Source: Deltaproteobacteria bacterium | GTDB lineage: Bacteria > Myxococcota > UBA796 > SXON01 | Reading direction: 5' to 3' | Assembly: GCA_947483545.1 (NCBI GenBank) | Contig: CANKNP010000276.1 | Span: 1-7,203 of the forward strand | DNA: 7,203 nt | Shown: positions 1-5,556 of the stretch, piece by piece | Layout: each line of letters opens with the position of its first letter | How positions within the stretch are numbered: the stretch's first letter is position 1 | Position numbers and translations under genes: made by a program | Notes under the pieces: model-generated | Told to the model about the DNA's origin: nothing | The model's database searches: none | The model's input: only the letters and a program-made list of their open reading frames with translations

Positions 1-237
1 CGCGAATGCGGGCGTTCTTGGCCAACACTGGCCGATAATCCCGGCGCGCGCCCTCGCGCGGCGGGAGAATCGGCGGAGAGCGGGGGAGGGGGCACGGGGG
101 CGGGGGGATAAGCGGTCGGGGTGTTCATCGCCGGTGCATCCCGCTGAACCCCCTGGCGCCCGGGGCGGCCGTGTGTGCGCAGCGCCCGGGGCTGGCCCCC
201 CCTTCCCACGCGGAATAGCGGCGCGGCCCGGTGCGAA
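1..237. other. Gene-free, GC-rich leading segment
   Basis: I see no convincing coding region, RNA gene or promoter here. The sequence is dominated by G-runs and C-runs (about 80-115) and by CG-rich stretches (40-62). The decamer GCGCCCGGGG occurs twice, at about 156 and 182. In-frame extensions of the downstream gene into this stretch (a GTG at 175) add a low-complexity Arg/Pro/Gly segment that does not look like protein. The upstream gene, if any, lies outside the window. Confidence 0.5.
177..207. repeat. Partial copy of the acyltransferase-insert hairpin arm
   Basis: This stretch matches 4834-4862 closely. Both begin GCGCAGCGCC, continue with a short G-run (CGGGG here, AGGG there), then CTGG and a run of six or seven C, then a TC-rich end. 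The match is 10 exact bases, one substitution, one single-base gap, then 10 exact bases. At 4834-4862 the sequence contains the right arm of the second hairpin in the acyltransferase insert. Here the opposite arm is missing, so this would be a truncated copy. In such GC-rich DNA chance similarity is possible, so the call is tentative. Confidence 0.35.
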
Positions 238-753
238 ATGAACCTGATCGACATCCTTCGGATCCAGGCGGCGTTGGGCGTGACCCTGCCCGCCCCCTAC
301 CGAGCTTTCCTGCTGGCCTACCCGGCGATCCTCCGGGAGACTCAGGACGCTGTCGGCCAATCACTGTCCGAACGGCACCTGCTCGCGGATGCCGATGCCG
401 TGATCGCGCTCAACCGAGAGCTCGGGCTGCCCGGTGACCGCGGACTCTTGGCGGTCGGCGACGACGGGTGCGGCAACTGGGTGGCAGTAGGCCTGGACGG
501 CGTGGATGCATTGTGGAGCTTCGATCACGAGGTCGGGGGCGTGACATCCAATGGCCGCACCTTGGAGACGGAGGTGTGGTGGCAGGTGGCGAACGCACTC
601 ACCTTCAGCAGCGACGAGGCGGCCGAGGAGGGGCGTTGGCCCGAAGCAGAGGAACACGCGTGCCGAGCCGTCGATGCATGGCGTGCCTACGGGCACGCCG
701 GGTTACTTCGCCTTGCCGAGCAGGCGCTGAGCGAGCTCCGACGGCGGGACTGA
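238..753 (+). CDS. SMI1/KNR4 family protein
   Basis: This encodes 171 residues. The body fits the SMI1/KNR4 (SUKH) fold. An N-terminal helix with LGVTLPAPYRAFLLAYP (13-29) corresponds to the usual 'G..LP..Y..FL' entry motif. The core strand segment LLAVGDDGCGNWVAVGLDG (70-88) and ALWSFDHE (91-98) carry the typical 'DG.G....d' and 'v...dHe' signatures. Residues 125-171 form an amphipathic, Glu/Ala-rich helical tail resembling a TPR-like helix pair. In bacteria this family is often immunity proteins that bind polymorphic or contact-dependent toxins, but many members have other roles. No toxin gene is visible next to it, so the immunity role is not supported here. The ATG at 238 is chosen because the family homology starts directly after it; an upstream GTG (175) adds implausible residues. 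No Shine-Dalgarno sequence precedes it. The gene converges on the RCC1 gene across 76 bases. Confidence 0.85.
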   Translation: MNLIDILRIQAALGVTLPAPYRAFLLAYPAILRETQDAVGQSLSERHLLADADAVIALNRELGLPGDRGLLAVGDDGCGNWVAVGLDGVDALWSFDHEVGGVTSNGRTLETEVWWQVANALTFSSDEAAEEGRWPEAEEHACRAVDAWRAYGHAGLLRLAEQALSELRRRD

Positions 754-829
754 CACAGGCGGTACGGCCGCACGTCAGCACGGCGGGGGCCCGGCGTGGG
801 GTTCGGAATCCGGACGCGTCGGCGCAGGT

Positions 830-2797
830 CTACAAATGCGCCCAGCTCGGCCCGGCGTCCATCGGCGCACGCGGACCGATCTGCCCGTTCATGTTCTCCC
901 CCCAGCAGGTCACCGCGCCGTCGTCACGCACAACGCACGCGTGCTCGTGGGTCAGCGCGAGCGAGCGAGCGTCGTCGATGCCGGGTACCCGCACAGCGCA
1001 GGCGCGCGGCGTCGCATCCGTCTGGCCGAGCGCACCCCGTCCGTTGTCGCCCGCGCACCACACCTCCCCGGCGTCGGACCGCGCGCACACCACGCGAGTA
1101 CCGACGCGCACCTCGACCGCCTTCGGCAATCCGCACACGGCACCGTCCGCGCCCATCGGCCGGCTCCCGTCGTGTGGGTGCAGGCCGGCACAACGCACGT
1201 CCCCGGTGTCGAGCAGCCCGCAGACCGCGGAGTCGCCCACCGAGATCTGACGCACCCCCGCGGCGAGCGGCGCGGGTGTCGAACGCCCGGCCACGCGGCC
1301 GCCGCCGGAGGCGAGGACGCCGAAACAATCGACGCGGCCCTTGGTCAGGCCACAGGCGACCGTCCCCCGCGGTCCTCCGTCCAGGGCCTCCACGTCCTTC
1401 ATCAGCACGTCCTCGTGGTTCGCGCGGTGCGGCCGGTCGTCCTCCCCGTAGCCGCCCGTCCCTTCACACCGCACGGTGCGGTCCGGGAAGAGGCCGCAGT
1501 CGAGCTCGGCGAGCAGGCGCAGATCGATGGCCTCGGCGAGCCAGTCCAGACCGGGCTCGGCGGCCTCCCACTCGATCGTGAGCGGGCGACCAGCCCGGTG
1601 CGGCACCACCTGGCGGAGCGCCTCGAGGATGACGGGTCGTTCTCCCGCTCCCAGCCGCAGGATTTCCTTGTTGGCGAAGTCGTCGGGATTGTGGCCGGGG
1701 ACCGCGCCCCGGGCGGTGACCCGTCCGTCGGCGTGGGTCACGATCGTGGACGTGATGCCGACGGCGACCTCCCGCGCGTCCGTCACGTCGAGCGTGACCG
1801 GCCCTCGCCAGTCGGATGAACCCTCGCCCAGCTCGCCGCCCCGAGTGTCTCCCCAACACGACACCCGTGCCCCCACGATCGCGCACGCGTGGTTGGTCCC
1901 AGCCGCTATGGCAGTTGCGCCCGACGCGACGCGGCTGATAGCGCCCTTTCCGACGTTGATGTCCACACACGCAACTCGCCCGCCGACGATGCCACACACC
2001 TCCCGGCGGCCCACGGCGAGCGCCGTCGCACCATCGAGGTCGGGGACGGGCACCGGCGCCGTCGGGATGTGTTTGTTGTCCGACCCGTAGGTCCTGAACC
2101 GCTCCCCCCAACACATCGTCGCGCCGCTCGCCAACACCGCGCAGGTCGTCGTGCCCGACGTCGCGACCGTGCGGACGGGCTCGGCGAGCGATGCCCGCGC
2201 CCACGCGGCGCGGTAGTCGGGCTTGCCGTGCAGACAGGCGTCTTGCGCGTTGAACCCCGCACAGCCGAGGCGGCCCTGCTCGTCGAGGGTGTAGAGGAGG
2301 CCCCCACCGAGCACGAAGGAACGGGCGTCGCCCGGCACGACCGAAAAGAGCTTGTCGAACCCGTTGCTGCCCGCACAATGGAAGCCGGCCGCGTCGAGCA
2401 CACAGACGGCGTCGTTGCCGATGCCCACGCCCCGCAACGCGCCCGTGGCGCCGGCGAACGTCCGCTCGGTCGGGGTCCCCTCTCCCTCGTCGCCCCAACA
2501 GGTGACCGGGTGGTTCCTGCGCGACACGCAGAACCGGACGTGACCGGAGCCGACGATCGCCGTGGCGTCGTCGATGCCGGGAACGCGGACCGGGACCGCG
2601 CTCGACGCCCGCTTCATGACGTCACCCCGTTCACCCCAGCACGCGACCTGCCCGTCCGCGAGCACCGCGCAGGTGCCTCCGCCCGCGATGGCGAGGGACA
2701 CGGGGGCCGGGCCGGCAACAGTCGCCGCGGACGAAGGAGGATTCGCCGACATACAGGCTGAGATCACTGCGACCATGGACAGGCCCGTCGTTCTCAT
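830..2797 (-). CDS. RCC1-repeat (Cys-paired) putative surface lipoprotein
   Basis: This encodes 655 residues. The N-terminus MRTTGLSMVAVISAC ends in a lipobox-like ISA-C, so Cys15 is probably lipidated and the protein exported. The rest is RCC1-type propeller repeats of about 37-50 residues, each centred on 'G..xxCAvl.dG.v.CWG'. Cys pairs spaced 9-10 residues apart occur at 43/53, 90/100, 132/141, 219/229, 268/277, 305/314, 434/444, 482/491, 526/536, 571/581 and 621/631. The unit near 168-179 keeps only the second Cys and the unit at 351-361 has none, giving at least 13 units. A longer gap (361-434) may hide a degenerate unit, which would make two seven-bladed propellers. RCC1 propellers bind protein partners; in secreted bacterial proteins the ligand is usually unknown. 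Eukaryotic Ran-exchange activity should not be inferred. The ATG at 2797 is preferred over the ATG at 2902 because AGGAG sits 7 bases upstream and the signal sequence begins there. Confidence 0.88.
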   Translation of the reverse strand: MRTTGLSMVAVISACMSANPPSSAATVAGPAPVSLAIAGGGTCAVLADGQVACWGERGDVMKRASSAVPVRVPGIDDATAIVGSGHVRFCVSRRNHPVTCWGDEGEGTPTERTFAGATGALRGVGIGNDAVCVLDAAGFHCAGSNGFDKLFSVVPGDARSFVLGGGLLYTLDEQGRLGCAGFNAQDACLHGKPDYRAAWARASLAEPVRTVATSGTTTCAVLASGATMCWGERFRTYGSDNKHIPTAPVPVPDLDGATALAVGRREVCGIVGGRVACVDINVGKGAISRVASGATAIAAGTNHACAIVGARVSCWGDTRGGELGEGSSDWRGPVTLDVTDAREVAVGITSTIVTHADGRVTARGAVPGHNPDDFANKEILRLGAGERPVILEALRQVVPHRAGRPLTIEWEAAEPGLDWLAEAIDLRLLAELDCGLFPDRTVRCEGTGGYGEDDRPHRANHEDVLMKDVEALDGGPRGTVACGLTKGRVDCFGVLASGGGRVAGRSTPAPLAAGVRQISVGDSAVCGLLDTGDVRCAGLHPHDGSRPMGADGAVCGLPKAVEVRVGTRVVCARSDAGEVWCAGDNGRGALGQTDATPRACAVRVPGIDDARSLALTHEHACVVRDDGAVTCWGENMNGQIGPRAPMDAGPSWAHL

Positions 2798-2804
2798 GGT
2801 GTCG

Positions 2805-2810
2805 CTCCTG
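2805..2810 (-). promoter_or_regulatory. Shine-Dalgarno site of the RCC1 gene
   Basis: Read on the minus strand this is CAGGAG, followed by 7 bases (CGACACC) and the ATG at 2797. It is the only clear ribosome binding site in the window. It decides the start in favour of the signal-peptide-bearing form over the ATG 105 bases upstream. Confidence 0.75.
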
Positions 2811-2840
2811 CGGGAGGGGTCGGACGGCAGTCTATCTGCC

Positions 2841-2856
2841 CGGCGCGGAAGCGCCG
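2841..2856 (-). promoter_or_regulatory. Small hairpin in the RCC1 leader
   Basis: CGGCGC and GCGCCG pair perfectly around a four-base loop, giving a compact 6-bp GC stem about 45 bases upstream of the RCC1 start. No T-run follows on either strand, so it is not a standard intrinsic terminator. It may be a leader structure or chance in GC-rich DNA. Confidence 0.25.
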
Positions 2857-2891
2857 CCCGCGTCCCAGCCTTCCACGGTGATGACGAGGTG

Positions 2892-2919
2892 CTCGTGGTC
2901 ATTCTGGGTTGACCACGGG
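2892..2919. repeat. Inverted repeat between tRNA-Leu and the RCC1 gene
   Basis: CGTGGTCA (2894-2901) and TGACCACG (2910-2917) are perfect inverted copies around an 8-base spacer. One wobble and one further pair extend the stem to about 10 bp. It lies roughly 95-120 bases upstream of the RCC1 start and 67 bases beyond the tRNA 3' end. Its symmetry suits a dimeric repressor operator. It lacks a T-tract, so a terminator for the tRNA is less likely. The alternative RCC1 ATG at 2902 falls at its edge. Confidence 0.4.
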
Positions 2920-2985
2920 GTAGGGTCCGTTCCGCTTGGACTCGTTTCCCATCGGCGAACGGCGACTATCCGGAAGTGGTGAAGA

Positions 2986-3071
2986 TGGTGGGGGCGGCGA
3001 GACTTGAACTCGCACTCCCTTACGGGAACTCGATTTTGAGCCGAGCGCGTCTACCATTCCGCCACGCCCCC
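2986..3071 (-). tRNA. tRNA-Leu (anticodon CAA)
   Basis: Read on the minus strand this folds as a complete class II tRNA of 86 bases including an encoded CCA end (2986-2988). The acceptor stem GGGGGCG pairs perfectly with CGCCCCC. The anticodon stem CUCGG/UCGAG encloses the loop CUCAAAA, placing CAA at 3036-3038, which decodes UUG. The long variable arm contains a UCCC/GGGA stem, as expected for leucine tRNAs. The T arm is GCGAG-UUCAAGU-CUCGC, and the D-loop region has the usual GG and UA features. UUG is a rare leucine codon in such GC-rich genes. I see no att-site duplication or integrase beside it in this window. Confidence 0.96.
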
Positions 3072-3126
3072 GTGGCCCCGCTGCGGTAACGCATCTGCCG
3101 GGGCGGTGCCAGCCCTCGGGCGGTTA

Positions 3127-3136
3127 CCGGCGCCGG
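3127..3136. repeat. Perfect palindrome abutting the argE start
   Basis: CCGGCGCCGG is its own reverse complement and ends exactly at the base before the argE ATG (3137). It occupies the place where a Shine-Dalgarno sequence would be, and none is present. It may be chance, or a site affecting initiation. Confidence 0.3.
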
Positions 3137-4252
3137 ATGTCCCTCCCCCAGACCCTCGCCGACCTCGTCGCCTTCCCCACCGTCTCGACCGAGCCGGTCA
3201 CCCAACTCGCCGATTACCTCGCGGATCGTTGCGACGCGGCGGGGATGCGGATCGAGCGGTTTCACAGCTCGCCTGGCAAGTGCAACCTCGTCTGTTCGGC
3301 CGGTCCGGCGGGCACAGACGGCGTGATCCTCTCCGGCCACATGGACGTTGTGCCCGTGGTCGGCCAGCCCTGGACGAGCGACCCGTTCATCCTGACCCCC
3401 CGGGGCGATCGCCTCTACGGCCGCGGGTCGTGCGACATGAAAGCGTTCCTCGCCGCGATCGTTCACGCGTTGCCAAGTTTGCAGCTTCAACGCCTGGAGC
3501 GCGAGCTGATGCTGGTATTCACCTTCGACGAAGAGGTCGGCTGCCACGGCTCTCGTGAGCTTGCCGATGCGTTCCTGGAGGTGCAGCGCCCGGTGCCGAC
3601 CGCCTGCCTGATCGGCGAACCCACCTCCATGTCGATCTTCCGGATGCACCCCGGCCACACGGCGGTCCGGGTCGTCTGTGTCGGCAAGGCCGCCCACTCG
3701 TCCAAGCCGGACCTTGGGCGGTCGGCCATCCTCGCGGCCGGCCGGGTGATCCGCGCGCTGGAGCTGCTCGCAGAAGAGTGGTCTCGACGCGTACAGTTCG
3801 CAGATCTGCTGGACCGGCCCTTCGTAGTCATGAACATCGGTACGATCCAGGGCGGCAACGCCATCAACATCGTCCCGGACCGGTGCGTGCTGGAGGTCGG
3901 CTTCCGCCCGCTCCCGGGCATGGACCCCGACGTGCTGATCGCCGAGCTGCGAGAGCGCGCGTTGGAGGCGGGCGCGGTCGATGTCAGCGCGCTGCGCACC
4001 ACCCCCGCCATGTTGACCCCTGAGGGCACCGCGCTGGAGGGCATCCTTCGGGGTTTCGGCGCTACCCCCCGCCCCGGCGCCGCCGCGTTCGCTACCGATG
4101 GCGGTAACCTCCAAAAGCTGGGGGTTCAAACGCTCGTGTTCGGCCCCGGCAGCATCGACGTCGCGCATCAGGCGGACGAGTATGTTCCGCTCGGCGAGCT
4201 TCACGCCGCCGTGGATGTCGTTCAGGCGGTCGTTCACGCCCGGTGCCGCTAG
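3137..4252 (+). CDS. argE: Acetylornithine deacetylase, M20 family
   Basis: This encodes 371 residues, the usual size for ArgE/DapE-type M20 metallohydrolases. The expected reaction is hydrolysis of N-acetyl-L-ornithine to ornithine and acetate in cytoplasmic arginine biosynthesis. The metal and catalytic residues are in order: GHMDVVP (His68, Asp70), GRGSCDMK (Asp100), DEEVG (catalytic Glu132, ligand Glu133), GEPT (Glu161) and AHQADEY (His344). The dimerisation lid follows GHTAVRVVCVGKAAHSS (173-189). RPLPGM (257-262) and GPGSIDVAHQADEY (336-349) resemble E. coli ArgE more than DapE, which is why I choose ArgE; another N-acyl amino acid deacylase is possible. The N-terminus begins directly with the family sequence, so the ATG at 3137 is well placed despite lacking a Shine-Dalgarno site. 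It stands alone, divergent from tRNA-Leu and convergent with the acyltransferase, sharing a 4-base stop overlap. Confidence 0.9.
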   Translation: MSLPQTLADLVAFPTVSTEPVTQLADYLADRCDAAGMRIERFHSSPGKCNLVCSAGPAGTDGVILSGHMDVVPVVGQPWTSDPFILTPRGDRLYGRGSCDMKAFLAAIVHALPSLQLQRLERELMLVFTFDEEVGCHGSRELADAFLEVQRPVPTACLIGEPTSMSIFRMHPGHTAVRVVCVGKAAHSSKPDLGRSAILAAGRVIRALELLAEEWSRRVQFADLLDRPFVVMNIGTIQGGNAINIVPDRCVLEVGFRPLPGMDPDVLIAELRERALEAGAVDVSALRTTPAMLTPEGTALEGILRGFGATPRPGAAAFATDGGNLQKLGVQTLVFGPGSIDVAHQADEYVPLGELHAAVDVVQAVVHARCR

Positions 4253-5556
4253 CCAAACCGCCGCAGCATCGGCGCCTCGAACACCCGCATCGAGATCTCC
4301 GCCAGCACCCAGGTGATTCCGAGCGTCAGAGCCAGCCAGCCCACCCCATCCCACGCCGAATGCGCCCCCGCAGGGAGGAGCGGCCAAAGCACGGCCAGCA
4401 CGCTCACGTGGAGCAGGTAGACCGCGTAGGACACCCGCCCCAACGCGCGGAGCGGCGCCCAGGACAGGGCTCGTTGGGCGATCCCACCCGTCCCGGCCAG
4501 GGAGGCGATGAACAACCCGGTCGCTGCCGGCGCCAGCGGGTAGCCGAGCGCGAGGAACCAGGCGGCGTCGGGCTGGATCGCGTCTGTCAGCGCCGCCACG
4601 AACAGCGCCCCCACCAGACCGAACGCGACGGCCAACGCCCGCGGAGGACTGCCGTTCCGCGCGCTCGGCGAACCTCGCTCGCGGCTCAGCGGTCTCTTTG
4701 CACCGTTCCTACCGGTGGAATGCGACGGTCCCGCGAAGACGCCGGGCCTGCCGCCTTCCACCTGGAACGGTGCGGTTGGGGGCCAGCCCGGCTCCGGGTC
4801 AAGTCCCTCCAGTGACTTAGAACGTCGCTGTTCGCGCAGCGCCAGGGCTGGCCCCCCTCCCCGAGCCTGCACCAACGCGACGAGGGCGCCGATCAACAGC
4901 CCGTCCAGCCGGCAGATGGTCAAGGTGTACGCGGTGAACTTCGAGACGGGATCCAGCAACGTGACCGCCAGCCTCAACGGCCCGCCGAGCACCAGCACGC
5001 CGAGGATCATCCGTTCGACGGCCGCGGGCGACCATCGCCGAACGATCGGTGCCCAGGCCAGGTAAAACTGCTCTTCGATGGCCACCGACCAGGTGATGGC
5101 CAACGGCATCCAGCCGAGCGCCCCGCCCCAGGCGATCGCCAGGTTGGAGAGGAACAACAGGTACGTCCACCCCGGGTACACGCGCAAGTCCCCGGCCATC
5201 GAGGGGGCGATCGCCAGGAGTCCACCGACCACCAGGAAGTAGAGCGGCAGGATCCTGGCCGCCCGGCGACGGTAGAACGGCAGGTAGTAGTCGGGTAGAT
5301 CCCGCGTCGCGAGCAGGATCCGCGTGATGAGGAACCCGCTCAGCGTGAAGAAGACGTCCACGCCAAGCCAGCCGACCTCCGCGAGCCTCCCGAGCGGCGC
5401 GGGCAGCGCGAACGTGCCGAGGGGCAGCGCATGATGGGCGACCACCGCCAGGACCGCCAGCCCGCGCAGTCCGTCGAGGGCGGGGTAGCGCGCGAGCGGC
5501 GCGGCTATGGCGCTGCTGCGGGCGTGGGCGCCGCGATCTGCCAGTCCGCAGGCCAC
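4249..5556 (-). CDS. Acyltransferase-3 family membrane protein with in-frame insert
   Basis: As called (GTG at 5556) this encodes 435 residues with about ten hydrophobic segments. Family marks are YPALDGLRGLAVLAVVAHHA (24-43), whose His41/His42 match the catalytic His position. Others are GWLGVDVFFTLSGFLITRIL (62-81), FYRRRAARILPLYF (94-107), WSVAIEEQFYLAW (156-168) and GRVSYAVYLLHVSVL (373-387). Such OafA-like enzymes O-acylate sugars of lipopolysaccharide, exopolysaccharide or glycolipids at the inner membrane; the substrate here is unknown. Between RLDGLLIGALVALV (216-229) and the helix at 307-323 sits an unusual stretch of about 72 residues (232-303), described separately. The start is uncertain: GTG at 5562 or 5556 overlaps the upstream gene by 52-58 bases, while the conserved domain could begin at an ATA at 5508 overlapping the upstream TAG. 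It is probably cotranscribed with the preceding gene. Confidence 0.87.
   Translation of the reverse strand: MACGLADRGAHARSSAIAAPLARYPALDGLRGLAVLAVVAHHALPLGTFALPAPLGRLAEVGWLGVDVFFTLSGFLITRILLATRDLPDYYLPFYRRRAARILPLYFLVVGGLLAIAPSMAGDLRVYPGWTYLLFLSNLAIAWGGALGWMPLAITWSVAIEEQFYLAWAPIVRRWSPAAVERMILGVLVLGGPLRLAVTLLDPVSKFTAYTLTICRLDGLLIGALVALVQARGGGPALALREQRRSKSLEGLDPEPGWPPTAPFQVEGGRPGVFAGPSHSTGRNGAKRPLSRERGSPSARNGSPPRALAVAFGLVGALFVAALTDAIQPDAAWFLALGYPLAPAATGLFIASLAGTGGIAQRALSWAPLRALGRVSYAVYLLHVSVLAVLWPLLPAGAHSAWDGVGWLALTLGITWVLAEISMRVFEAPMLRRFG
4700..4773. repeat. Long hairpin 1 of the insert
   Basis: GCACCGTTCC (4700-4709) is exactly inverted at 4764-4773 (GGAACGGTGC), and GGTGGAA (4714-4720) at 4756-4762 (TTCCACC), with a 3-base length difference between these blocks. 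The pairing continues inward with 8 of 12 matches (4721-4732 against 4744-4755). It closes with GCG/CGC around an AAGA tetraloop (4733-4742). Nearly the whole 74 bases can fold as one stem. Confidence 0.75.
4778..4856. repeat. Long hairpin 2 of the insert
   Basis: GGGGGCCAGCCC (4778-4789) and GGGCTGGCCCCC (4845-4856) are perfect 12-base inverted copies. Nested between them are AAGTC/GACTT (4801-4805 and 4814-4818) and CCCGG/CCGGG (4787-4798), the latter competing with the outer left arm. The element begins 4 bases after hairpin 1 ends, so the two form a tandem structure. Confidence 0.65.

Larger units (their letters stand above)
4648..4863 (-). mobile_element. Putative in-frame palindromic insert in the acyltransferase gene
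   Basis: This stretch codes for about 72 residues rich in Pro, Gly, Arg and Ser with no membrane character, including EGLDPEPGWPPTAPFQVEGG and KRPLSRERGSPSARNGS. It is placed between two transmembrane helices that are normally separated by a short loop. Its DNA contains two adjacent hairpin-forming inverted repeats. The reading frame stays open throughout, so the protein may tolerate it as an extramembrane loop. The boundaries are estimated from where family-like sequence stops and resumes. Possible remnants of a flanking duplication are GCCGTTCCGCGCGC (4651-4664) and GCTGTTCGCGCAGC (4827-4840), which match imperfectly. It encodes no transposase, so any mobility would be in trans. Confidence 0.45.

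Noticed and set aside
754..829. Bidirectional terminator between the converging SMI1/KNR4 and RCC1 genes
   Set aside because: Only weak partial self-complementarity (around TTCGGAATCCGGA) and no T-run on either strand.
836..1819. Long rightward open frame opposite the RCC1 gene
   Set aside because: It is the antisense shadow of a gene with clear repeats and a ribosome binding site; the translation is Arg/Pro/His-rich with no domain, as expected in GC-rich DNA.
1889..2761. Second long rightward open frame opposite the RCC1 gene
   Set aside because: Arg/Ala/Gly-rich shadow with no recognisable motif; it ends inside the RCC1 signal region.
2798..2902. N-terminal extension of the RCC1 protein to the ATG at 2902
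   Set aside because: No ribosome binding site precedes it, and it would bury the signal sequence behind 35 polar residues.
2986..3071. tRNA gene as an integration site of a mobile island
   Set aside because: No integrase, no repeated tRNA 3' end and no composition break are visible in the window.
3020..4387. 455-codon leftward open frame opposite argE
   Set aside because: It runs through the tRNA-Leu and the whole argE gene, and its protein has no family features.
4778..4856. Integron attC site reading of the hairpin region
   Set aside because: The expected GTTRRRY and RYYYAAC core sites are not present in matching positions, and the hairpins lie within a coding frame.
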